Assembly (NCBI GenBank): GCA_026988135.1
Contig: JALSLT010000095.1
Location: 1-7,155, forward strand
Direction: 5' to 3'
Length of the DNA: 7,155 nt
From: Desulfurobacterium sp.
Lineage (GTDB): Bacteria; Aquificota; Aquificia; Desulfurobacteriales; Desulfurobacteriaceae
The translations under genes and the position numbers were made by a program. How positions within the stretch are numbered: position 1 is the first letter of the stretch; each line of letters begins with the position of its first letter. Below, piece by piece: positions 1 to 5,194 of this stretch. The notes beneath the pieces are model-generated. The model made no database searches. It saw only the letters and a program-made list of their open reading frames with translations, and was not told the origin of the DNA.

Positions 1-151
1 ATAAACCGCAATGGCCACCCTCGTTAATTCCTTCCAAAAAGCAGAGAGTGGGTATATAAATCCCTATCTTATTACACACATCAAGAATCGTCTGCCCTGC
101 TTCAACAACATACTCTTTCCCGTTTATTTTTAAGCTAACTGTTTTAGACAT
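1..151 (-). CDS. N-terminal fragment of a [2Fe-2S]-ferredoxin-domain redox subunit (NuoG / HoxU / FeFe-hydrogenase / formate dehydrogenase type)
   Basis: The first 50 codons of a gene that continues beyond the left edge. It starts at ATG 149-151 with a strong upstream AAAGGGGGAA ribosome site, and overlaps the end of nuoF by 8 bp. The translation begins MSKTVSLKINGKEYVVEAGQ and continues with the GxTILD...IPTLC pattern of the plant-type [2Fe-2S] ferredoxin domain at the N-terminus of NuoG, HoxU, HydA/HndD and NAD-linked formate dehydrogenase alpha subunits. C37 and C48 have the usual spacing for two cluster ligands, and the next codon begins with T at the edge, as a third Cys would need (CxxC). 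As the last gene of a nuoE-nuoF-X operon it should receive electrons from, or pass them to, the flavin subunit. The fragment ends before any domain that separates the possible enzymes. Fold confidence is high; the exact enzyme is unresolved. Confidence 0.85.
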   Translation of the reverse strand, partial: MSKTVSLKINGKEYVVEAGQTILDVCNKIGIYIPTLCFLEGINEGGHCGL

Positions 152-1418
152 TGGTTCCCCCTTTCACATGGGCAATCCATTCTTCTCTGAATTTTTGGAT
201 AGATTGGTAAACTATATTAGGAGCGGTCTGTCCAAGGCCGCAGAAAGATGCCTTTCTCATTCCTATTGAAACTTTCTCTATCTTCTCAAGGTCTTCAACC
301 GTTCCTTCACCTGTTTTGATTTTGTGAATCAGTTTACACAGAGTAACCGTTCCGAGACTACAGGGCCTGCATTTACCACACGACTCTGTTTTAAAAAACT
401 CCATGATATTTTCTGCAACATCAACAATATCCCTTGTCTCATCAAGAACGATAACAGTCCCGCATCCGGGTCCTGCTTCAATAACACCAAGAGATTTATA
501 ATCAACCGGGATATCCACCTCATCACTTTTAACAAGTGTTCCGGAGACACCACCTAAAATAACCGCTTTAAGTCTTCTGCCGTGCCTTATACCACCTGCA
601 AGATTGATAATCTCCCTTAACGTTGCTCCAAAAGGAATCTCTATCAATCCTCTCCAATTTATATCTCCAGAAAGTGAAAAGAGTTTTGTTCCGTGAGAAC
701 CTTCCACTCCAAATTCTAAGAATTTATCAGCACCTTCCTTTATTATAAAGGGTAAATTTGCAAGGGTTTCTACATTGTTAACAACTGTAGGCTTTCCGTA
801 GAGTCCTTTTTGAGGTGGGAAAGGCGGTTTTTTTCTCGGCTCTCCTCTTTTACCTTCTATCATTTCAAGAAGAGCTGTTTCCTCACCGCATATATAAGCA
901 CCTGCACCCCTCTCTATCACCATATCAAAAGAAAAATCTGTACCAAGAATATTCTTTCCCAAAAATCCTTTTTTGTAAGCATCATCTATCGCTTTTTGCA
1001 TCCTCTCTATCGCATGGATATAATCGCATCTTATACAAACAATAGCTTTACTTGCACCTATGGCATATCCTGCCAGAATAGTTCCCTCTATCAAAAGATG
1101 AGGAACATCCTCCATTATAATTCTGTCTTTAAAGGTTCCCGGTTCCCCCTCTTCACCATTAACAACCACATACTTCACATCTGCACTTTCTTTAGCAGCA
1201 AGCTCAAGCTTTAACCCTGTTGGAAAGCCTGCTCCTCCCCTTCCTCTTAACTGAGATTTTTTGACCTCTTCAACAACCTGCTGTGGAGTCATCTCGGTAA
1301 GAGCCTTTTTAAGTGCACTGCATCTTCCAACAGCCATACACTTTTCTATATCTTCAGGACAAATCTTTCTTGCATTTTTAAGGATTATCGGTTCACCAAT
1401 AACTTTAAAATCAATCAT
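144..1418 (-). CDS. nuoF: NADH-binding FMN/[4Fe-4S] flavoprotein subunit, NuoF type
   Basis: Soluble diaphorase subunit that oxidises NADH (or reduces NAD+) at FMN and passes electrons through a [4Fe-4S] cluster. The 424 residues match the usual NuoF length. RGRGGAGFPTGLK (residues 58-70) is the nucleotide/FMN glycine loop. NGEEGEPGTFKDR (87-99) and ERGAGAYICGEETALLE (169-185) are the flavin/NADH signatures, and YGKPTVVNNVETL (207-219) follows. C347, C350 and C353 (ESCGKCRPC) with C393 (FCGLGQTAP) are the [4Fe-4S] ligands. It has neither the N-terminal thioredoxin-like extension nor the C-terminal two-cluster ferredoxin seen in HndC/HydB-type homologues, so it is the plain NuoF form. The start ATG has GGAGGGAG just upstream and overlaps nuoE by 8 bp; the end overlaps the next gene by 8 bp, suggesting translational coupling. 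The usual NADE stretch of the flavin motif reads NGEE here. The family is certain, but membership of true complex I rather than a hydrogenase or formate dehydrogenase is not. Confidence 0.95.
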   Translation of the reverse strand: MIDFKVIGEPIILKNARKICPEDIEKCMAVGRCSALKKALTEMTPQQVVEEVKKSQLRGRGGAGFPTGLKLELAAKESADVKYVVVNGEEGEPGTFKDRIIMEDVPHLLIEGTILAGYAIGASKAIVCIRCDYIHAIERMQKAIDDAYKKGFLGKNILGTDFSFDMVIERGAGAYICGEETALLEMIEGKRGEPRKKPPFPPQKGLYGKPTVVNNVETLANLPFIIKEGADKFLEFGVEGSHGTKLFSLSGDINWRGLIEIPFGATLREIINLAGGIRHGRRLKAVILGGVSGTLVKSDEVDIPVDYKSLGVIEAGPGCGTVIVLDETRDIVDVAENIMEFFKTESCGKCRPCSLGTVTLCKLIHKIKTGEGTVEDLEKIEKVSIGMRKASFCGLGQTAPNIVYQSIQKFREEWIAHVKGGTNV

Positions 1419-1848
1419 TTTCTCCCTCCATGTATCCCCTAAAAACCTCCTTAACCTTTGCAGGAGTAAGATGACCGTAAGGCTTATTATTGATGAGAAT
1501 CACAGGAGCTATAGCACATAAACCAAGACAGGAAGTCTTCTCAAGATAGAACTTACCGTCAGGAGTTGCCTCTCCAAAATCTATCCCGAGATACTCTTTT
1601 ATAGCCTCAACAACCTCTTCAGCTCCTTCTATATGGCAGGGAAGGTTTTCGCAAACCCTTATCAAATACTTACCTCTGGGATTAGTTGAAAGCCTCGGAT
1701 AAAAGGAGATAATTCCATATATCTCAGCCGGACTTTTTCTGAATATTTTTGCAATTTTTGGAATTTCTTCCGGCTCTATATAGTGAAGTTTCGATTTTTC
1801 CTGTATTTTAAGTAGTTCCTCGATAAGAAACGATTTATCCTCTTTCAT
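1411..1848 (-). CDS. nuoE: [2Fe-2S] thioredoxin-like subunit, NuoE type
   Basis: Partner of NuoF in the NADH-oxidising module; it carries the off-pathway [2Fe-2S] cluster (N1a type). The 145-residue protein begins with a helical region whose IAKIFRKSPAEIYGIISFY segment (residues 32-50) is the typical NuoE N-terminal bundle. The thioredoxin-like fold follows, with ligands C66 and C71 (RVCENLPCH) and C107 and C111 (TSCLGLCAIAP): the classic Cx4C...Cx3C arrangement. The start ATG is preceded by GAGAGGGTG, a good ribosome site. It is first in the nuoE-nuoF-ferredoxin-subunit operon and lies 91 bp downstream of pdxA, behind its own likely promoter and an operator-like palindrome. Separate E and F genes argue against a fused HoxF-type protein. 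Function of the fold is secure; the parent complex is not determined within this window. Confidence 0.95.
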   Translation of the reverse strand: MKEDKSFLIEELLKIQEKSKLHYIEPEEIPKIAKIFRKSPAEIYGIISFYPRLSTNPRGKYLIRVCENLPCHIEGAEEVVEAIKEYLGIDFGEATPDGKFYLEKTSCLGLCAIAPVILINNKPYGHLTPAKVKEVFRGYMEGEND

Positions 1849-1873
1849 AACACCCTCTCAGGAAGTTTTCCCC

Positions 1874-1896
1874 ATTTTTACAAAATTTTTACAAAA
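1874..1896. repeat. 11-bp tandem direct repeat across the nuoE promoter spacer and -10 box
   Basis: The 12-mer ATTTTTACAAAA occurs at 1874-1885 and again at 1885-1896, a period of exactly 11 bp or about one helical turn. Two copies on the same DNA face, covering the predicted -10 and most of the spacer, look like a head-to-tail binding site such as those of OmpR/PhoB-type regulators. A chance AT-rich repeat is possible. The ACAAAA core also occurs in the right half of the neighbouring palindrome. Confidence 0.4.
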
Positions 1897-1903
1897 CAGT
1901 CAA
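1875..1903 (-). promoter_or_regulatory. Predicted sigma-70-type promoter for the nuoE operon
   Basis: Read on the minus strand, TTGACT (positions 1903-1898) is followed by a 17-bp spacer and TAAAAA (1880-1875), with a further T after it. This is 5/6 to the -35 consensus and 4/6 to the -10 consensus at ideal spacing. The transcription start would fall near 1868, about 20 bp before the nuoE ATG, leaving just room for its Shine-Dalgarno site. It would let the redox operon be expressed separately from pdxA. Predicted from sequence only. Confidence 0.6.
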
Positions 1904-1922
1904 ATTTTGTTATAACAAAATT
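1903..1922. promoter_or_regulatory. Perfect 20-bp palindrome, candidate operator upstream of nuoE
   Basis: AATTTTGTTATAACAAAATT is identical to its own reverse complement, and a C/G pair two bases further out on each side extends the symmetry with one mismatch. It abuts the -35 box of the predicted nuoE promoter, overlapping it by one base. Its centre lies about 44 bp before the predicted transcription start, where class II activators of the CRP/FNR type usually bind; a repressor is equally possible. Its half-site (TTTTGTTA) does not match the operator consensus sequences I know for FNR, CRP or Rex. The symmetry is seen directly; the regulatory role is inferred. Confidence 0.5.
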
Positions 1923-1939
1923 GGCTTTAACGTGTCTTT

Positions 1940-2854
1940 TTAATCCAGTAATTCAATAGCAAAATTGATAGCCTGCAGAAAACTACCAATATCAGCTATT
2001 CCCTTTCCTGCAATATCGTAAGCAGTACCGTGTCCAACAGAAGTCCTCACAAAAGGAAGACCAAGTGTAATATTAACAGTTTCATTAAACCCGGTAAGTT
2101 TAACTGGAATCAACCCCTGGTCATGATACATACAGAGCACTGTACCAAACTCCCCTAAAACAGCCCTATTAAAAACCGTATCGGATGGGAAAGGACCACA
2201 TACATCTATTCCAAAAGCCTTTGCTTTCTCTATAGCAGGTCTGATTATTTTCTCCTCTTCACTACCAAATAGTCCATCTTCTCCGGCATGGGGATTTAAA
2301 CCTGCAACAGCAATAGTTTCATCAGGAAAATATCTATTAACAAGAAGAATTTTTTTAAAAATAGATTCGGTTGAAATCTTTTCAGAAACATCTCTTAAAG
2401 GAATATGAATCGTCTCAAGAACAACCTTTAACTTACTATTTGCAAGCATCATAGCAAAATTTTTTACCTTAAACTCAGATGCAAAATACTCCGTATGCCC
2501 GGGAAAATTAAACCCTGCAAGCCTGATAGACTCTTTGTTTATTGGAAGGGTGACAATAGCATCAATATTTCTTTTTTTTAAATCGGCTACAGCAGCTTTT
2601 AGATATTCAAACTGTGCCTTTCCCGCTTCAGTATAAATTTTTCCCGAAGCAACAACAGTCAATCCGTAAACATCCTTCAAAATAATGTTATCAGGATAAT
2701 CTGAAAAGGAAATACCTAACCTCTTAGCATAAAACTCAAGAACGGTTTTCGAACAAAAAACTGTAAAAACAGCATCAAAATAGGATAGAGAAGAAAGACT
2801 TTTCAGAAAAATCTCCGGCCCGATTCCGGCCGGATCACCAAGGGAAATCCCCAA
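1940..2854 (-). CDS. pdxA: 4-hydroxythreonine-4-phosphate dehydrogenase (pyridoxal phosphate biosynthesis)
   Basis: NAD-dependent, metal-requiring enzyme that oxidises and decarboxylates 4-phosphohydroxy-L-threonine in the DXP-dependent vitamin B6 pathway; cytoplasmic homodimer. Numbered from the TTG at 2854, GISLGDPAGIGPEI (residues 2-15) is the family N-terminus. H120-T121 (PGHTEY) bind substrate. H150 (ETIHIPLRD), H189 (GLNPHAGE) and H244 (YHDQG) are the three metal ligands; the last two are 55 residues apart, as I recall for E. coli H211/H266. NITLGLPFVRTSVGHGTAYDIAG (261-283) closes the active site. The TTG has no usable ribosome site. Three codons upstream an ATA (2861-2863) sits 7 bp after GGAG and overlaps the previous stop as ATAA, giving a normal-looking xKRLGISLGDP N-terminus; no ATG or GTG lies in frame before the stop at 2876-2878. 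The true start is probably 2863. It follows the coiled-coil gene directly, so the two are probably co-transcribed and coupled. Function is certain; the start is not. Confidence 0.95.
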   Translation of the reverse strand: MGISLGDPAGIGPEIFLKSLSSLSYFDAVFTVFCSKTVLEFYAKRLGISFSDYPDNIILKDVYGLTVVASGKIYTEAGKAQFEYLKAAVADLKKRNIDAIVTLPINKESIRLAGFNFPGHTEYFASEFKVKNFAMMLANSKLKVVLETIHIPLRDVSEKISTESIFKKILLVNRYFPDETIAVAGLNPHAGEDGLFGSEEEKIIRPAIEKAKAFGIDVCGPFPSDTVFNRAVLGEFGTVLCMYHDQGLIPVKLTGFNETVNITLGLPFVRTSVGHGTAYDIAGKGIADIGSFLQAINFAIELLD

Positions 2855-2859
2855 CCTTT

Positions 2860-3189
2860 TTATAGGGCATCTCCATTATTTCCGTTTTCTTCCTCAAAAG
2901 TACTTTCGGGAATAGATGTTTTCCTGATAACTTCTGAAACAATCTTCTCTCCTAAAGTTTTCAACTCTTCGGAAAGTTGTCTCAACTTATATTTAAGTTC
3001 TACATTCTCCTGCTCAAGAGCTTCACACCTTTCGGCAAACTCCTGAATTTTAGCTTCAAAATCAGCCTCCGCTTTTTCAAACAACTTAAACATAGAAACC
3101 GAAATATTCTCCAACTCAGCCTTATAATCACTTTGTAAAATTTCATCTCTATTTTCTCTATTATCCGCAGAATTTTCCAAATATTCCAT
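2860..3189 (-). CDS. Small acidic coiled-coil protein, function unknown
   Basis: A 109-residue hydrophilic protein with a strong AGGAGGG ribosome site 6 bp before its ATG. After a charged N-terminus (about residues 1-25), residues 30-90 form a long predicted helix rich in Glu, Lys, Leu and Ala, with heptad-like Leu/Ile/Phe spacing (for example EALEQENVELKYKLRQL, 56-72), i.e. a coiled coil. The tail (93-109) is acidic and Asn/Gly-rich and looks disordered. There is no signal peptide, membrane segment or Cys pair. It is first in an apparent operon with pdxA and faces purT across a divergent promoter region. Small coiled-coil proteins of this size include ZapB-like division factors and adaptor or scaffold proteins, but nothing here identifies one. 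The good ribosome site, uniform reading frame and tight junction with pdxA support a real gene. Confidence 0.8.
   Translation of the reverse strand: MEYLENSADNRENRDEILQSDYKAELENISVSMFKLFEKAEADFEAKIQEFAERCEALEQENVELKYKLRQLSEELKTLGEKIVSEVIRKTSIPESTFEEENGNNGDAL
2861..2874 (-). promoter_or_regulatory. Ribosome binding site and candidate ATA start of pdxA
   Basis: On the minus strand GGAG (2874-2871) is followed by 7 bases and then ATA (2863-2861), which shares bases with the TAA stop of the upstream gene (2862-2860). This is the geometry of a normal ATGA stop/start overlap with ATA in place of ATG. The only other start, TTG at 2854, would be 16 bases from the same GGAG, and the AAAAAGG before it touches the codon with no spacer. 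Confidence 0.5.
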
Positions 3190-3202
3190 AATATTCCCTC
3201 CT

Positions 3203-3219
3203 AATTAAATAATTTAATT
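3203..3219. repeat. 17-bp AT-rich inverted repeat in the divergent promoter region
   Basis: AATTAAAT-A-ATTTAATT is two exact 8-bp inverted arms around one base. It lies between the predicted -10 (3221-3226) and the Shine-Dalgarno (3196-3201) of the coiled-coil gene, so it would cover the transcription start. It could be an operator, but being all A/T it could arise by chance in such an AT-rich spacer. Confidence 0.3.
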
Positions 3220-3220
3220 T

Positions 3221-3249
3221 ATTCTAACAATTTAGCACCACAATTCATA
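3221..3249 (-). promoter_or_regulatory. Weak predicted promoter for the coiled-coil gene and pdxA
   Basis: On the minus strand TAGAAT (3226-3221) matches the -10 consensus at 5 of 6 bases. The hexamer 17 bp upstream, TATGAA (3249-3244), is a poor -35. A promoter is required somewhere here because the gene is first on its strand after a divergent gap, but this assignment is tentative. Confidence 0.35.
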
Positions 3250-3251
3250 AT

Positions 3252-3280
3252 TTTACCAATAAAAAGCACTTTAATATAAT
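3252..3280 (+). promoter_or_regulatory. Predicted promoter for purT
   Basis: TTTACC (3252-3257), a 17-bp spacer and a perfect TATAAT (3275-3280). Transcription would start near 3287, giving a leader of about 22 bases containing the GGAGG ribosome site. The leader is too short for a purine riboswitch. Confidence 0.6.
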
Positions 3281-3308
3281 AACTCAAACGGTAATTTTCG
3301 GAGGAGCG

Positions 3309-4487
3309 ATGATAGGCACGCCACTTTTTGAAAGTGCAGATAAAATTCTACTTCTTGGAGCCGGAGAACTTGGAAAGGAACTAACAATTGAAGCTCAAAG
3401 TCTCGGAATAGAAGTTATCACTGTTGACAGATACCAGAACGCACCTGCAATGCAGGTTGCACACAAAAGCTATGTAGTTGATATGCTTGACGGTGAAGCT
3501 ATTAGAGCTATTGTAGAAAGAGAGAAGCCAGAACTTATAGTACCTGAAATTGAAGCAATACATACTCCAACCCTTGAAAAACTTGAAAAAGAAAACTATA
3601 TGGTAATACCAACAGCAAAAGCAACAAGATTAACAATGGACAGAGAAGGGATAAGAAAACTTGCTGCTGAAAAATTAGGGCTAAAAACTGCAAAATACAC
3701 CTTTGCAGATTCCCTTGAAGAACTTGCAAAAGCGATAGAGTATGTTGGACTGCCTGCTGTTGTAAAACCAATTATGTCTTCCTCCGGAAAAGGACAGAGT
3801 ATTGTAAAAAGAAAAGACGAGATAAAAGAAGCCTGGGAATACGCACAAGCTGCGAAAAGGGGACTGGGAACAAGAGTTATAGTAGAAGAGTTTATAGAGT
3901 TTGATACAGAAATCACCCTTCTGACTGTAAGAGCTGTAAACGGAACTTTCTTCTGTGAACCGATTGGACACCTTCAGGTCAAAGGGGACTACAACGAAAG
4001 CTGGCAACCTGCAAACATAAGCGAAAAAGCTAAAGAAAAGGCCAAAGAAATCGGAAAAAAAATAACCGATGAGCTTGGTGGACTTGGAGTATTTGGAGTA
4101 GAACTTTTTATAAAAGGTGATGAAGTTATTTTCAGTGAAGTTTCCCCAAGACCTCACGATACAGGTATGGTAACCCTGATAACTCAGGACATGAGTGAAT
4201 TTGAACTTCATTTAAGGGCAATTTTAGGTTTCAACATCAGTCCACCGAAACTTCTTTATCCTGCCGGAGCTTCAAAAGTTATACTTTCCAGTGTTGAAGG
4301 GTGGAATCCAAAATATGATGGAATAGCAGAAGCGATGGCGATGGAAAATGTTAAAGTAAGGCTTTTTGGAAAACCAAAAGCAACACCCGGTAGGAGAATG
4401 GGAGTTGTTTTAGCTACCGGAAATAACATCAAAGACGCAAGAAAATTAACAGAAAAAGCAATCAACAAAATAAAGGTAGTTATATGA
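3309..4487 (+). CDS. purT: Formate-dependent phosphoribosylglycinamide formyltransferase (GAR transformylase 2)
   Basis: ATP-grasp enzyme that formylates glycinamide ribonucleotide using free formate and ATP, the third step of purine synthesis, replacing the folate-dependent PurN; cytoplasmic. The 392 residues equal the length I recall for E. coli PurT and align along their whole length. LLLGAGELGKEL (residues 14-25) starts the GAR-binding N-domain and DRYQNAPAMQVAH (40-52) follows. SSSGKGQ (157-163) is the ATP P-loop. EITLLTVRAV (201-210) and GDYNESWQP (226-234) belong to the ATP-grasp domain. E265 (FGVELF) and E277 (FSEVSPRPHDTGM) are the Mg ligands, and RLFGKP (351-356) lies in the C-terminal domain. 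The ATG is chosen for its GGAGGA site at 3300-3305. The stop shares ATGA with the phosphoesterase start. Use of PurT implies available formate, consistent with an anaerobic autotroph, although PurT is widespread. Confidence 0.98.
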   Translation: MIGTPLFESADKILLLGAGELGKELTIEAQSLGIEVITVDRYQNAPAMQVAHKSYVVDMLDGEAIRAIVEREKPELIVPEIEAIHTPTLEKLEKENYMVIPTAKATRLTMDREGIRKLAAEKLGLKTAKYTFADSLEELAKAIEYVGLPAVVKPIMSSSGKGQSIVKRKDEIKEAWEYAQAAKRGLGTRVIVEEFIEFDTEITLLTVRAVNGTFFCEPIGHLQVKGDYNESWQPANISEKAKEKAKEIGKKITDELGGLGVFGVELFIKGDEVIFSEVSPRPHDTGMVTLITQDMSEFELHLRAILGFNISPPKLLYPAGASKVILSSVEGWNPKYDGIAEAMAMENVKVRLFGKPKATPGRRMGVVLATGNNIKDARKLTEKAINKIKVVI

Positions 4488-5128
4488 AACTTGATATTTT
4501 ATCCGACCTGCATATTGAAAACGAATCGGATATTAAAGAATTCGAATGCTTAGGAGACATTTTAGTAATAGCCGGAGATATAAGTAAAAACCCTGATATA
4601 ACAACTGGCTATCTTAATCTTTTATCCGAAAGATATAAGGCTGTTCTGTTTACAATAGGGAACATAGAACTATGGCACCACTCCAGCATAAACTCTGTAA
4701 TAAATTCCGTAACAAAAAATTTAAAAAAGAATGTTTATCTGCTGGATATATTAAAAGGAATAACCGTAAAGGAAGCGAATTTTTGCGGAGGTATTTACTT
4801 TTCAAAACAGTTTCTAACGCCAAATGATTCAAAAAACCTTAAATTCCACAACCTGTCAGATGTATTGGAAAAACTTGAAAAAAAGTCAAAAAGTAATCTT
4901 CATAAAAAGATAAAAACTCTTAAACCTAAAGTTATTATTACTCATTACCCTCCATTATCCGTGTTAAATATGGAGGAAACAGAAACTAGAGAAACTTCAA
5001 AATATGAAACCATATGGATATTCGGGCACTATCATCAGTACAAAAAGTTTTTCGCAACTGACAAAGTTAGTAAAAAAACGCTTTACGTCTGTAACTGCAA
5101 TAGTAAACCTTTAACATTGGAACTTTGA
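4484..5128 (+). CDS. Calcineurin-like metallophosphoesterase with an altered GNH motif
   Basis: A 214-residue protein of the binuclear-metal phosphoesterase fold. The motifs appear in order: D8-x-H10 (ILSDLHIE), G31-D32 (LVIAGDIS), G59-N60 (TIGNIELW), H154 (ITHYPP) and G181-H182-x-H184 (FGHYHQ). These supply the expected metal ligands. The motif normally reading GNH(E/D) is GNIE here, so I61 replaces the His that acts as acid catalyst or phosphate contact in this superfamily; H65 and H66 lie just after it. There is no signal peptide or membrane segment, so it is cytoplasmic. It overlaps purT by 4 bp (ATGA) with AAAGGT upstream as a modest ribosome site, so it is translationally coupled to purT. 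The gene looks clearly more AT-rich than purT. The substrate (nucleotide, phosphodiester or phosphoprotein) cannot be told. The family is firm; activity is uncertain because of the missing His. Confidence 0.88.
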   Translation: MKLDILSDLHIENESDIKEFECLGDILVIAGDISKNPDITTGYLNLLSERYKAVLFTIGNIELWHHSSINSVINSVTKNLKKNVYLLDILKGITVKEANFCGGIYFSKQFLTPNDSKNLKFHNLSDVLEKLEKKSKSNLHKKIKTLKPKVIITHYPPLSVLNMEETETRETSKYETIWIFGHYHQYKKFFATDKVSKKTLYVCNCNSKPLTLEL

Positions 5129-5151
5129 CTTTAAAAATTAGCATTTATAAT
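5125..5151 (+). promoter_or_regulatory. Predicted promoter for the globin-like GGDEF/EAL gene
   Basis: TTGACT (5125-5130), overlapping the phosphoesterase stop codon, is followed after 15 bp by a perfect TATAAT (5146-5151). The spacer is shorter than the ideal 17 bp. A start near 5158 would give a leader of about 37 bases. A second TATAAA at 5172-5177 has no -35 partner. The gene may therefore be expressed independently of purT, though read-through is possible because I see no terminator in between. Confidence 0.45.
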
Positions 5152-5194
5152 TTTTAATTAGTAAAATACCATATAAACTACAAAAGAGAAGAAA

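Noticed and set aside
810..1214. 134-residue open frame on the plus strand
   Set aside because: It lies fully antisense to conserved nuoF codons, has a Cys/Ser/Phe-rich unlikely composition and no ribosome site; it is a shadow of nuoF.
1903..1922. The palindrome as a rho-independent terminator of pdxA
   Set aside because: The stem is almost all A/T and is not followed by a U-tract on the transcript strand; its position at the nuoE -35 fits an operator better.
1903..1922. The palindrome as a Rex (NADH-sensing) operator
   Set aside because: It shares the TTGTTA/TAACAA flavour, but Rex sites have separated half-sites, whereas these halves touch directly.
2837..2870. Short ORF from the ATG at 2870 just after GGAG at the pdxA junction
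   Set aside because: It gives only about 11 codons before a stop, and the GGAG touches the ATG almost without spacing.
3681..4211. 176-residue open frame on the minus strand
   Set aside because: It lies entirely antisense to the ATP-grasp core of purT. The Phe/Ser/Tyr-rich translation is typical of reverse-strand reading of Lys/Glu-rich genes.
1..4487. A formate circuit linking purT with the redox operon
   Set aside because: purT is on the opposite strand, divergently transcribed, with housekeeping genes between; nothing visible proves the left operon handles formate.
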